Shown here: positions 1 through 7,218 of the stretch, piece after piece
Layout of the letters: every line of letters starts with the position of its first letter
How positions within the stretch are numbered: the stretch's first letter is position 1
Assembly (NCBI GenBank): GCA_019117525.1
Contig: DWZO01000010.1
Span: 1 to 40,940 of the forward strand
Origin: Allocoprobacillus merdigallinarum
GTDB taxonomy: Bacteria; Bacillota_I; Bacilli_A; Erysipelotrichales; Coprobacillaceae
DNA length: 40,940 nucleotides
Direction: 5' to 3'
Program-made: the position numbers and the translations under genes
Notes under the pieces: generated by a model
Told to the model about the DNA's origin: nothing
Databases searched by the model: none
Seen by the model: only the letters and a program-made list of their open reading frames with translations

Positions 1-1
1 C

Positions 2-208
2 CCATCACATGCAGGAGGAAAATGGTGGCTGGTAGAGCCAATGGCTAAGGCAGCGGTTGCTGCAGGATGTGATGGATTGATGATAGAAGTGCATAATGAT
101 CCAGAACATGCTTTATGTGATGGACCACAGTCATTAAAACCAGAAAAATATACAGAATTATTGAAACAGGTTGGAGAAATTGCCCATATTGTTGGAAAAG
201 AAATTTAG
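2..208 (+). CDS. aroF: 3-deoxy-7-phosphoheptulonate (DAHP) synthase, 3' end only
   Basis: This is the last 68 codons of a gene entering from the left edge. The reading begins PSHAGGKWWLVEPMAKAAVA and ends IVGKEI-stop. The SHA-G-K stretch followed by AAGCDGLMIEVHNDP is the C-terminal signature of class I-beta (AroA(G)-type) DAHP synthases, which condense PEP and erythrose-4-phosphate in the first step of the shikimate pathway. It lies 10 nt upstream of aroB in the same direction, so it is probably an early gene of the aromatic operon. The N-terminus, any fused chorismate mutase domain and the promoter are outside the window. The symbol is chosen by function; aroG or aroA would also be used. 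Confidence 0.88.
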   Translation, partial: PSHAGGKWWLVEPMAKAAVAAGCDGLMIEVHNDPEHALCDGPQSLKPEKYTELLKQVGEIAHIVGKEI

Positions 209-218
209 GAGTGAAAAG

Positions 219-1277
219 ATGGATTTAAAAGTCAATTTAGGAAAAGACAGTTACAAGATATATATCAGACAGGGATTGTTGGATCATATTCTAGAATATA
301 TCGAGCCATTATGTAAAGGGAAACAAGTCATGATAATTTCTGATGATCAGGTCTATTCATATTATGGTCAAAAACTCACACAACAACTCAGTCAGCGTTA
401 TCGTGTAGGTCAAGTTGTCATTCCTCATGGAGAACAATCAAAAAGATTTGATATTTTACCAGATATTTATCATCAGTTACTTGCTTTTCATTTAACAAGA
501 AGTGATGCTATTATCGCATTAGGTGGTGGTGTGATTGGTGATTTAGCTGGTTTTGTTGCCAGTACATTTTTAAGAGGTGTGCAATTCATTCAGATTCCAA
601 CATCGCTTTTAGCTCAGGTTGATTCCAGTGTCGGTGGGAAAGTCGCTGTTGATTTACCTGAGGGTAAGAATCTGGTTGGTGCTTTTAAACATCCTGGGGC
701 TGTCTTTATTGATCCACTGACATTAAAGACACTGGATCAAAGATATATCAATGATGGTATGGGTGAAGTGATTAAATATGGCTGTATTTTTGATCAATCA
801 CTCTTTCAGCAATTGCTTTCTTATACATCTTTTGATGATCTATATCAGGATATTGATGAGATTATTTATCGTTGTGTTGATTTAAAACGTATTGTTGTGG
901 AAAAAGATTTATTAGATTTTGGAGATCGTTTAGCTCTTAATTTTGGTCATACATTAGGTCATGCTATTGAACAGTATTATCATTATGAAAAATATTCACA
1001 TGGGGAAGCTATTAGTATTGGAATGGTTCAACTTAGCCTTATTGCTGAAAAGAAAGGATTAACCCAAAAAGGAACAGCTGATCAAATAAAAAAAGCATTA
1101 GACTTATATCATTTGCCTTGCATAGCTCATATTCCTACTGAAGAATTAAAAAAAGCTATGGCTTTAGATAAAAAGAATATCAATCAGAAACTATCTTTTG
1201 TTTTATTAAAGGAGATTGGAGATTGCTTTATTTATCCAAGTGATTTATCATTTATAGATGAAAGTAGGGAGGTCTAA
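219..1277 (+). CDS. aroB: 3-dehydroquinate synthase
   Basis: This 352-residue enzyme converts DAHP to 3-dehydroquinate with NAD+ and a divalent metal. The family features visible are GEQSKR, the glycine-rich ALGGGVIGDLAGFVAS stretch, QVDSSVGGK, and the metal ligands in GMGEVIKYG, FGHTLGHA and HGEA. I place the start at the ATG at 219 (MDLKVNLGK). It sits 7 nt after AGGAG, which overlaps the stop of the DAHP synthase gene. An in-frame ATG at 171 would add 16 residues inside the upstream gene and has no ribosome-binding site. The length is normal for the family. The gene runs directly into aroA with one base between them. Confidence 0.96.
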   Translation: MDLKVNLGKDSYKIYIRQGLLDHILEYIEPLCKGKQVMIISDDQVYSYYGQKLTQQLSQRYRVGQVVIPHGEQSKRFDILPDIYHQLLAFHLTRSDAIIALGGGVIGDLAGFVASTFLRGVQFIQIPTSLLAQVDSSVGGKVAVDLPEGKNLVGAFKHPGAVFIDPLTLKTLDQRYINDGMGEVIKYGCIFDQSLFQQLLSYTSFDDLYQDIDEIIYRCVDLKRIVVEKDLLDFGDRLALNFGHTLGHAIEQYYHYEKYSHGEAISIGMVQLSLIAEKKGLTQKGTADQIKKALDLYHLPCIAHIPTEELKKAMALDKKNINQKLSFVLLKEIGDCFIYPSDLSFIDESREV

Positions 1278-1278
1278 T

Positions 1279-2553
1279 ATGGCAATCAGTATAACACCTA
1301 AACAATTATCAGGAACAGTCTGTGTTCCACCATCAAAGAGCCTGGCACACCGTGCTATTATATGTGCATCATTATCACGTGGTAGAAGTGTCATTACCAA
1401 TATAGAATATTCTCAAGATATTCGTGCAACTATTGGGGCTATGAAAAGCTTAGGAACAATGATTTTTGAATATGATGATTATTTAGAAATTGATGGAACA
1501 ACAACTTTTATGAGAAATCAATGTGAAATCAATTGTTTTGAATCAGGATCAACTTTAAGATTTATGATTCCTATCTCACTTGTCTGTGAAAGTAATCTGC
1601 ATTATATAGGTGAAGGAAGACTGGGGAAAAGACCAATGCAGGTTTATTATGATATTTTTGAACAACAGGGGATTTCTTATTTATATAGAGAGAATGTTTT
1701 AGATTTATATATCAGAGGAAGAATGCATGGAGGAGAATTTGAAATACCAGGTGATGTATCATCACAGTTTTTAAGTGGTTTATTGTTTGCATTACCATTA
1801 ATAGATGAAGATTCACGTATTGTGATCACTTCTCCAATGCAGTCAAAAGGTTATGTCGATCTCACATTACAAATGTTAGAAAAATACGGTATTCACATTG
1901 AAAATCACGATTATCGTGAGTTTATCATTCGTGGAGGACAACAGTATCAGGCATGTGATTATCGTGTTGAGGCTGATTTTTCTCAGGCAGCCTTTTATCT
2001 GGTAGCAGGAGCCTTGCATAATGATGTGCTTCTTCAAGATTTGAATATTGATTCTTATCAAGGTGATAAGGTTGTCATTGAACTGTTGAAACAAATGGGG
2101 TGTCAATTTGAAAGAACAGCTCAAGGAGACAGGATGTCTTGTCAAAAGATGCATGCAATCACAATTGATGGTTCACAATGTCCAGATATTATTCCCGTGA
2201 TGGCTTTAGCTTGTGCTGTTAGTGAAGGGACTTCCAGAATTGAAAACATTAGTCGTTTACGTATCAAAGAATGTGATCGTCTCAAAGCAACAGTCGAAGT
2301 GATTAATCAACTGGGAGGACAGGCCAAGGAATTTGAAGACGCTATGGAAATTCAAGGTGTTGCTTCATTACAGGGTGGACATGTTTCATCTTATCATGAT
2401 CATCGTATGGCGATGATGGAAGCTATCGCATCAAGTGTGTGTGATCAACCCGTTGTCATTGATGATGAACAATGTGTGGACAAGTCTTATCCAGATTTCT
2501 GGGAGGATTTTCAGTCGTTAGGAGGTGACTTTCATGAGTGCGAACTGGGGTAG
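1279..2553 (+). CDS. aroA: 3-phosphoshikimate 1-carboxyvinyltransferase (EPSP synthase)
   Basis: The 424-residue product joins PEP to shikimate-3-phosphate. Motifs seen are the N-terminal KSLAHRAIICASLS, the PEP-binding SGSTLRF, GRLGKRPM, DVSSQFLSGLLFALP in the middle, and the C-terminal RIKECDRLKA and YHDHRMAM. The PEP-loop reads ESGSTLRF rather than the GNAGT of enterobacterial class I enzymes. The start at 1279 follows GGGAGG by 6 nt; an in-frame ATG at 1258 lies inside aroB and upstream of that Shine-Dalgarno. The 3' end overlaps the start of aroC by 20 nt, which suggests translational coupling. Confidence 0.95.
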   Translation: MAISITPKQLSGTVCVPPSKSLAHRAIICASLSRGRSVITNIEYSQDIRATIGAMKSLGTMIFEYDDYLEIDGTTTFMRNQCEINCFESGSTLRFMIPISLVCESNLHYIGEGRLGKRPMQVYYDIFEQQGISYLYRENVLDLYIRGRMHGGEFEIPGDVSSQFLSGLLFALPLIDEDSRIVITSPMQSKGYVDLTLQMLEKYGIHIENHDYREFIIRGGQQYQACDYRVEADFSQAAFYLVAGALHNDVLLQDLNIDSYQGDKVVIELLKQMGCQFERTAQGDRMSCQKMHAITIDGSQCPDIIPVMALACAVSEGTSRIENISRLRIKECDRLKATVEVINQLGGQAKEFEDAMEIQGVASLQGGHVSSYHDHRMAMMEAIASSVCDQPVVIDDEQCVDKSYPDFWEDFQSLGGDFHECELG

Positions 2554-3601
2554 TCATATTGAATTGTCACTTTTTGGTGAAAGTCATGGAGAAGCCATTG
2601 GTATTGTGATAGGGAACTTGCCAGCAGGTATTCGCTTGGATATGGAACAGATTCGCTGGTATATGAAACGTCGTGCACCAGGGCAAAATAAAATGTCAAC
2701 ACCTCGACAGGAAAAAGATGAGGTACATATTGTCAGTGGGCTTGTAGATGGAGTCACAACAGGAGCGCCTTTATGTGCCATGATTTATAATCAGAATCAG
2801 CATTCTAAAGATTATAGTGAGCTAAAAGCCTGCATGCGCCCAGGGCATAGCGATTATCCAGCCTATATGAAATATCATGGTTTCAATGATGTACGTGGTG
2901 GTGGACATTTTTCAGGACGTCTGACGGCTCCCCTTGTTTTTGCTGGAAGTATTGCCAGACAAATTTTAAAAGAAAAAGGAATTATTGTTGGGGCACATAT
3001 TCAAAGTATTCATCATATTCAAGATCAACCTTTTCCAGTAGATATTGATGAAACATTATTAGAACAATTATCATTAAAAATGTATCCCACTCTTGATGAA
3101 GATGTTTTTTTGCAAATGCAGGAAGTCATTGAATCTGCACGACTTCAACAGGATTCAGTTGGGGGAATCGTTGAATGTGCGATTATAAATGTTCCAGCAG
3201 GAATAGGCAATCCATTCTTTGATTCTATTGAATCTCATTTATCGCCATTACTCTTTAGTATACCAGCGGTGAAAAGTGTCAGCTTTGGTCAAAGAAATAT
3301 CAATGAAATGTATGGTCATGAAGCGAATGATGCTTACTATTATCAAGAAGGACAAGTGAAAACAAAAACCAATCATAATGGTGGAGTCACGGGAGGTATC
3401 ACAAATGGAATGCCGATTGTTTTTCAGGTTGGTATCAAACCGACACCATCTATTTCACAAATACAGGAAACAGTAAATGTACAAACACAAACAAATACAC
3501 AAATTCAAGTGAAAGGAAGACATGATCCATGTATTGTACCTAGAGCAGTGGTCGTTGTTGAATCCATGGCCGCTTTAGGTATTTTGGATATGCTGGGATA
3601 A
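2534..3601 (+). CDS. aroC: chorismate synthase
   Basis: This 355-residue, FMNH2-dependent enzyme converts EPSP to chorismate. Diagnostic segments are SLFGESHGEAIGIVIG near the N-terminus, RRAPGQNKMSTPRQEKDEV, GGGHFSGRLTAPLVFAG and the C-terminal GRHDPCIVPRAVVVVES. The ATG at 2534 lies 6 nt past GGAGGTG and gives the usual family N-terminus (MSANWGSHI). A GTG at 2525 is in frame but sits inside the Shine-Dalgarno itself. The gene overlaps aroA and is followed two bases later by pheA. Confidence 0.96.
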   Translation: MSANWGSHIELSLFGESHGEAIGIVIGNLPAGIRLDMEQIRWYMKRRAPGQNKMSTPRQEKDEVHIVSGLVDGVTTGAPLCAMIYNQNQHSKDYSELKACMRPGHSDYPAYMKYHGFNDVRGGGHFSGRLTAPLVFAGSIARQILKEKGIIVGAHIQSIHHIQDQPFPVDIDETLLEQLSLKMYPTLDEDVFLQMQEVIESARLQQDSVGGIVECAIINVPAGIGNPFFDSIESHLSPLLFSIPAVKSVSFGQRNINEMYGHEANDAYYYQEGQVKTKTNHNGGVTGGITNGMPIVFQVGIKPTPSISQIQETVNVQTQTNTQIQVKGRHDPCIVPRAVVVVESMAALGILDMLG

Positions 3602-3603
3602 TT

Positions 3604-4722
3604 ATGAAGGATTTAAAACAATGTCGTCAGGAAATTGATGAAATAGATGAACAGATGATGGCTTTATTTGAACGAAGAATGAAAGTAGCAAAAGATGTTG
3701 TGACGTATAAGATGGCTCATCATATGGAGATTTTTCAAAGTGAACGTGAAGCTCAGGTCATTCAAAACAATGTTTCACGTATCCAGTCAGAAGATCTTCA
3801 TTCTTATGCAAAACTGTTTCTTACATCTATGATGAATATTTCAAAGTCATATCAGACAACATTTTTACCGCATCCTCAAACCTTGACTTATGCTTTGCCT
3901 AAGGTCAATAATATTACAGTTGGATTTCAGGGTGTACCAGGTTCTTTTTCACAAAAAGCATTAGATACTTATTTTGGTAAACAAACCCAAAGACAACAAT
4001 ATACGCATTTTAAAGATGTTTTTGAAGCTTTAAAACGTGATGAAATAGATTATGGTATTGTTCCTTTGGAAAATTCATCTACTGGAGCTATTAATGATAA
4101 TTATGATGCGATTAGAGATTATGGATTTTATATTGTTGGTGAACAGAGTCTTTCTGTTTCACAACATTTATTAGGCATCAAAGGGGCTAAGCTTGAAGAT
4201 ATTCAAGAGGTTTATTCGCATCCTCAAGGTTTATTACAGACATCTCTGTTTTTAGAAAAACATCATATTCAGCCTCACGAATATGAAAATACAGCGATGG
4301 CAGCCAAGTATGTCTCAACATTACAGAATCCTCATATTGGAGCTATTGCCTCTTCTCAGGCAGCTCAATTATATGATTTAGATATTCTTCAAGATAATAT
4401 TCAAAATATTCAAAACAATGCCACTCGTTTTATTATTTTTGGGAAACAATTAGAAGTTGTAGAAGATGCTTCATGTATCAGTATTGTTTTTACCTTACCA
4501 CATCAAGTTGGCGCATTATATCAGGTCATGAAGATTATTTATGATTATGCGATTAATATGTTACGTATTGAATCACGTCCATTGTTAGAAACACCTTGGG
4601 AATATTATTTTTATGTAGATTTAGAAGGAAGTTTAAAAGATGTGGCGATGATACAGGCTTTGGAAGATATGAAAGCTCATACCAAGACAATGAGAGTATT
4701 AGGAAATTATGTTAAAAAGTAA
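3604..4722 (+). CDS. pheA: bifunctional chorismate mutase / prephenate dehydratase (P-protein)
   Basis: The 372-residue protein has three domains. An AroQ-type chorismate mutase covers about residues 1-85 (CRQEIDEIDEQMMALFERRM). A prephenate dehydratase covers about 106-280 (VGFQGVPGSFSQKA, PLENSSTGAINDNYD, NNATRF). A C-terminal ACT domain carries the phenylalanine-sensing IESRP motif (about 287-372). It converts chorismate through prephenate to phenylpyruvate and is presumably feedback-inhibited by phenylalanine through ACT. This fused layout resembles Proteobacteria and some Clostridia and differs from Bacillus, where the two activities are on separate proteins. The last 14 nt overlap aroK. 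Confidence 0.94.
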   Translation: MKDLKQCRQEIDEIDEQMMALFERRMKVAKDVVTYKMAHHMEIFQSEREAQVIQNNVSRIQSEDLHSYAKLFLTSMMNISKSYQTTFLPHPQTLTYALPKVNNITVGFQGVPGSFSQKALDTYFGKQTQRQQYTHFKDVFEALKRDEIDYGIVPLENSSTGAINDNYDAIRDYGFYIVGEQSLSVSQHLLGIKGAKLEDIQEVYSHPQGLLQTSLFLEKHHIQPHEYENTAMAAKYVSTLQNPHIGAIASSQAAQLYDLDILQDNIQNIQNNATRFIIFGKQLEVVEDASCISIVFTLPHQVGALYQVMKIIYDYAINMLRIESRPLLETPWEYYFYVDLEGSLKDVAMIQALEDMKAHTKTMRVLGNYVKK

Positions 4723-5215
4723 AAAAAATATTATCTTGATTGGTATGATGGGATGTGGAAAAACGACAATTGCACGTTTGTTAAAAGATCAGTTAAAAAT
4801 GAATTGGATTGATATGGATATATATATTGAAGATAAATATCAGATGCGTATTTCTGAAATGTTTGATATATCTGAAGATTATTTTAGACAAAAAGAAACA
4901 GAATGTTGTTTGGATGTTTCTAAAATGGAAAACATGATTATTTCAACGGGTGGAGGTGTCGTTGAAAGATACGATAATATCAAGGCGCTTCGTCAAAATG
5001 GTTATATTATCTATGTTGATAGACCCATCCCCTTGATATTAGAAGATATAGACACTTCATCACGTCCTTTATTGAAAGATGGGGCTCAAAGACTTTATGA
5101 GCTCTATCAAAAAAGACATCCTCTTTATTTAAAGGCCTGTGATTATCATGTTGATAATGATGGAACATTAGAAGAGATATGTACAAAAATAATATTGAAA
5201 TTAAAAGAATTATAG
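4709..5215 (+). CDS. aroK: shikimate kinase
   Basis: This is a 168-residue P-loop kinase that phosphorylates shikimate. It shows Walker A GMMGCGKTT, the shikimate-binding DMD, an arginine in EDYFRQKE, STGGGVV, and the lid region RPLL. The ATG at 4709 lies inside pheA, and AGGA precedes it by 4 nt. It is the last gene of the aromatic cluster, and its final codons form the 5' arm of the downstream terminator. aroD, aroE and tyrA are not in the window. Confidence 0.94.
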   Translation: MLKSKKNIILIGMMGCGKTTIARLLKDQLKMNWIDMDIYIEDKYQMRISEMFDISEDYFRQKETECCLDVSKMENMIISTGGGVVERYDNIKALRQNGYIIYVDRPIPLILEDIDTSSRPLLKDGAQRLYELYQKRHPLYLKACDYHVDNDGTLEEICTKIILKLKEL

Positions 5216-5246
5216 TGATTGATAAGCTATAATTCTTTTCTTTATC
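5203..5246 (+). terminator. intrinsic terminator closing the aro operon
   Basis: A perfect 13-bp inverted repeat pairs 5203-5215 (AAAAGAATTATAG) with 5227-5239 (CTATAATTCTTTT), with an 11-nt loop and a T-rich tail. The 5' arm contains the last codons and stop of aroK, so the operon ends abruptly and separates the aro genes from the toxin-antitoxin cassette. Confidence 0.8.
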
Positions 5247-5280
5247 ATTTCTACTCTGGCTAATTTTAACATTGAAAATT

Positions 5281-5309
5281 GTAGACTTTTTTATTTGAAT
5301 GAGTATAAT
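5281..5309 (+). promoter_or_regulatory. promoter of the type III toxin-antitoxin locus
   Basis: A consensus -10 TATAAT lies at 5304-5309. The -35 is weak: GTAGAC at 5281-5286 with 17-bp spacing, or TAGACT one base on. Transcription would start near 5316, upstream of the RNA repeats and toxin gene, with no other gene in between. Confidence 0.6.
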
Positions 5310-5338
5310 ATAAGTGAAAGGAAACTTTCACTTATATT
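5307..5338. repeat. 14-bp perfect inverted repeat overlapping the promoter
   Basis: The arms 5307-5320 (AATATAAGTGAAAG) and 5325-5338 (CTTTCACTTATATT) are perfectly complementary around GAAA. The left arm covers the last three bases of the -10 box and the predicted start site. No T-run follows, so it does not look like a terminator. It could be an operator for a dimeric repressor, or a 5' hairpin if transcription starts further upstream. No regulator gene is adjacent. Confidence 0.55.
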
Positions 5339-5389
5339 GTTATTAAATGCATATTTGGTGCATATTAATAATGAGGTGTTCAATCTCAA

Positions 5390-5507
5390 GGCATCCTATG
5401 ATGACGAGTGACGGTTCTGACTCGTCGGTAAAATAAAAAATGACCGAACGATGATGATGTGTGAGAGCAAAGACACATCGGTAAAATAAAAAATGGCTCA
5501 AGGATGC
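5390..5507 (+). ncRNA. predicted type III antitoxin RNA: two tandem 53-nt pseudoknot units
   Basis: Unit A (5390-5442) and unit B (5443-5495) align without gaps. They share ATGATGA, GTGA and an identical 18-nt tail, TCGGTAAAATAAAAAATG. Stem 1 is GACGAGT/ACTCGTC in A (5403-5409 with 5420-5426) and GATGTGT/ACACATC in B (5456-5462 with 5473-5479). The sequences differ but pairing is kept. The loop of each hairpin pairs with bases just after the A-rich tail: CGGTT with GACCG in A (5412-5416 with 5442-5446), and GAGC with GCTC in B (5465-5468 with 5496-5499). This is an H-type pseudoknot whose A-rich third loop would lie along stem 1. A partial third unit starts at 5496. GCATCCT (5391-5397) and AGGATGC (5501-5507) could pair around the array. 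Tandem pseudoknot repeats before a ToxN-like gene are the defining layout of type III antitoxins. The structure is read from the sequence; the function is inferred. Confidence 0.82.
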
Positions 5508-5512
5508 AAGAT

Positions 5513-5546
5513 AGAGGAATCTGTAACAGGTTCCTCTTATTTTTTT
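5513..5546 (+). terminator. intrinsic terminator between antitoxin RNA and toxin gene
   Basis: An 11-bp stem with one G-U pair (5513-5523 with 5527-5537; AGAGGAA pairing TTCCTCT outermost) has a 3-nt loop and is followed by TATTTTTTT. In known type III systems such a leaky terminator keeps antitoxin RNA in excess over toxin mRNA. The position here matches that arrangement. Confidence 0.88.
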
Positions 5547-5567
5547 AGAAAAAGGAGGATATTCAAA

Positions 5568-6044
5568 ATGTATGATTATGAAATAAAGAAATTGAGTAAG
5601 CAATTTTATAAAGATTATCCTCATAATCAATATAAAGAAATTTTAACAAAAGAAGGAAGAAGTTATGATGTTGTTTTATTTGAGATAGATTATTTAGCAG
5701 ATTGTTATGTATGTGTACCATTTAGAACAGAAATGAAACATAATAATGGGTATAAGTTTAAATTTTCTAATAGAAGTAAAAAGCATCAATCAGGATTAGA
5801 TTTCTCTAAACTTGTTATTGTTTCAAAAGATGATTATATTGGAGAAAATTCTACTATTGATACTGATGAATATCAAGAATTCAAAAGACAAGAAGATCAT
5901 ATTCACCATAATTTAGAAAAATATATACATGATTATGTAGAACATGTTAATGGTTATATACCATTACATATCAAACAATTTGATAGAAAATATAAATATT
6001 CTACTCTTCAATATTTTCATAAGGAATTGGGGATTTCGAAATGA
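5568..6044 (+). CDS. type III toxin-antitoxin system endoribonuclease toxin, ToxN/AbiQ superfamily (TenpN-like)
   Basis: This 158-residue basic protein begins MYDYEIKKLSKQFYKDYP and has no signal peptide or membrane segment. Features recalling ToxN-fold toxins are an N-terminal beta-rich half (YDVVLFEID, YVCVPFRTEMKH at about 47-58), the GLDFSKLVIV motif (76-85), and a helical C-terminal half. VPFRTEMKH resembles the segment that carries the catalytic residues of ToxN, CptN and TenpN, with K57/H58 and T54 as candidates. The GLD(Y/F)SK motif is what suggests the TenpN branch. The start at 5568 follows AAAGGAGG by 9 nt. An in-frame ATG at 5493 would translate through the terminator and repeats and is rejected. 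Family membership is from motif memory, but the upstream RNA repeats and terminator support it independently. Members cut mRNA, and many act as phage-abortive systems. Confidence 0.8.
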   Translation: MYDYEIKKLSKQFYKDYPHNQYKEILTKEGRSYDVVLFEIDYLADCYVCVPFRTEMKHNNGYKFKFSNRSKKHQSGLDFSKLVIVSKDDYIGENSTIDTDEYQEFKRQEDHIHHNLEKYIHDYVEHVNGYIPLHIKQFDRKYKYSTLQYFHKELGISK

Positions 6045-6235
6045 AGATAAAAATGTTAGGAAAATTGATATGAGGTATCATTGAAATGATGTGGTTGTGA
6101 GATGAATCATGACTATAGTTTGATCTATATCAATGAAAGATTTAAGTTTAGAATCGAGATGTCATTTATCAAATAAATAGGATATGATAATTTTATCGTT
6201 TTATCGTTTCTGTAAAGATATTTCTGGTTTGGTTA
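6045..6235. other. intergenic stretch after the toxin gene
   Basis: This A+T-rich stretch has no convincing ORF. A short ATCATT/AATGAT hairpin near 6078-6092 lacks a T-run. I see no clear terminator for the toxin mRNA, no insertion-element end and no direct repeat flanking the cassette. Confidence 0.4.
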
Positions 6236-6265
6236 TTCACAGGGAAGTTTATTTAATGGTATAAT
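6236..6265 (+). promoter_or_regulatory. promoter of ROK kinase gene
   Basis: TTCACA (6236-6241), an 18-bp spacer and TATAAT (6260-6265) lie 32 bp before the start codon. Only one -35 base departs from the sigma-A consensus. Confidence 0.65.
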
Positions 6266-6297
6266 AAAGTGTAAAAAGAATAAGAAAGGTGAATGAA

Positions 6298-7185
6298 ATG
6301 AAAAAATATTTATGTGTAGATGTTGGTGGGACAGCCATTAAAATGGGGATATTAGATGAAGAAGGAACAATTTATGAAACAAAGAAAGTCAAAGTTCCTC
6401 CAACAATAGAAGAGATGTACCAGGTTATCGTTGATGCTTTCTTTCATGAAGATAATTTAGAAGGTGTTGCTTTAAGTATGCCAGGTGCAGTAGATAGTGA
6501 AAAGGGAATTATTGGTGGTTCTAGTGCTATTGATTATATTCATGGACCACATATTAAAGAAGATTTAGAAAGTCGTTTACATGTTCGTGTCGAAATGGAA
6601 AATGATGCCAATTGTGCGGCATTGGCTGAAGTCTGGAAAGGGGCTGCCAGTGATGTTGATGATTGTTGCTTTATTGTCAGTGGAACAGGTATTGGTGGTG
6701 CCGTTGTCAAAAATCGCCGTATTCACAAAGGGGTACATTTACATGGTGGAGAGTTTGGTTATATGATTGCTCAATTTGACTTTGATACGCATGAAATGCA
6801 TACATGGTCTGAAATGGGATCAACAGTTGCTGTTGTGAAAAATGTCGCAAAGGCAAAAGGAATTGATGCTTCCTCATTAAATGGTCAGGATATCTTTGAT
6901 CATTATCATGATGATCCTATTTATGAAAAATATGTTGATCAATATTATTATGTCTTAGCTAATGGTATTTATAATTTACAATATGCCTATGACCCTCAAA
7001 AAATAGTCATTGGTGGTGGTATTAGTGCAAGAAGTGATTTACTTGATGAAGTGAATCAACGTTTAGATGTAATCTTTAAGACTTTTACACATGCGAAAGT
7101 TCGTCCAACCGTTTTCACATGTCAATATCAAAATGAAGCTAATTTATTAGGAGCTTTATTTCATTTCTTCACAGTGAATTCATAA
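6298..7185 (+). CDS. ROK family sugar kinase without the zinc-finger motif
   Basis: This 295-residue member of the ASKHA fold phosphorylates a hexose or hexose derivative. Seen are the phosphate-1 loop DVGGTAIKMGI (residues 8-18), LSMPGAVD, the sugar and catalytic-base segment ENDANCAALAEVWKG, GTGIGGAVV and the adenosine motif KIVIGGGIS. HGGEFGYM is present, but the CxCGxxGCxE zinc-binding segment that normally follows is replaced by a cysteine-free stretch (HTWSEMGST), as in beta-glucoside-kinase-like ROK proteins. The ATG at 6298 is about 8 nt from AAAGG; a GTG at 6289 would lie within the Shine-Dalgarno. It is followed 33 nt later by a TIM-barrel gene. The substrate cannot be read from the sequence. 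Confidence 0.88.
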   Translation: MKKYLCVDVGGTAIKMGILDEEGTIYETKKVKVPPTIEEMYQVIVDAFFHEDNLEGVALSMPGAVDSEKGIIGGSSAIDYIHGPHIKEDLESRLHVRVEMENDANCAALAEVWKGAASDVDDCCFIVSGTGIGGAVVKNRRIHKGVHLHGGEFGYMIAQFDFDTHEMHTWSEMGSTVAVVKNVAKAKGIDASSLNGQDIFDHYHDDPIYEKYVDQYYYVLANGIYNLQYAYDPQKIVIGGGISARSDLLDEVNQRLDVIFKTFTHAKVRPTVFTCQYQNEANLLGALFHFFTVNS

Positions 7186-7218
7186 ATATAATATATAATA
7201 ATATAGAGGTGATGATGC

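Noticed and set aside
1876..2154. Minus-strand ORF inside aroA
   Set aside because: It lies wholly inside a well-conserved gene and shows no ribosome-binding site or family features.
5390..5495. The two 53-nt repeats as a small CRISPR array
   Set aside because: The conserved and variable parts do not alternate as repeat and spacer; the variable bases form paired stems, there are only two units, and no cas gene is near.
5390..5546. Metabolite riboswitch in the 5.4-kb leader
   Set aside because: Tandem identical architecture, covarying pseudoknots and a ToxN-like gene fit a type III antitoxin better than any riboswitch class I know.
5493..5567. Longer form of the toxin starting at ATG 5493
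   Set aside because: It would be translated through the RNA repeat tail and the terminator, and a strong Shine-Dalgarno precedes ATG 5568.
5343..5630. Minus-strand ORF of 95 codons opposite the antitoxin RNA and toxin start
   Set aside because: It crosses the terminator and palindromes, has low-complexity content and no ribosome-binding site; it is a shadow of the RNA locus.
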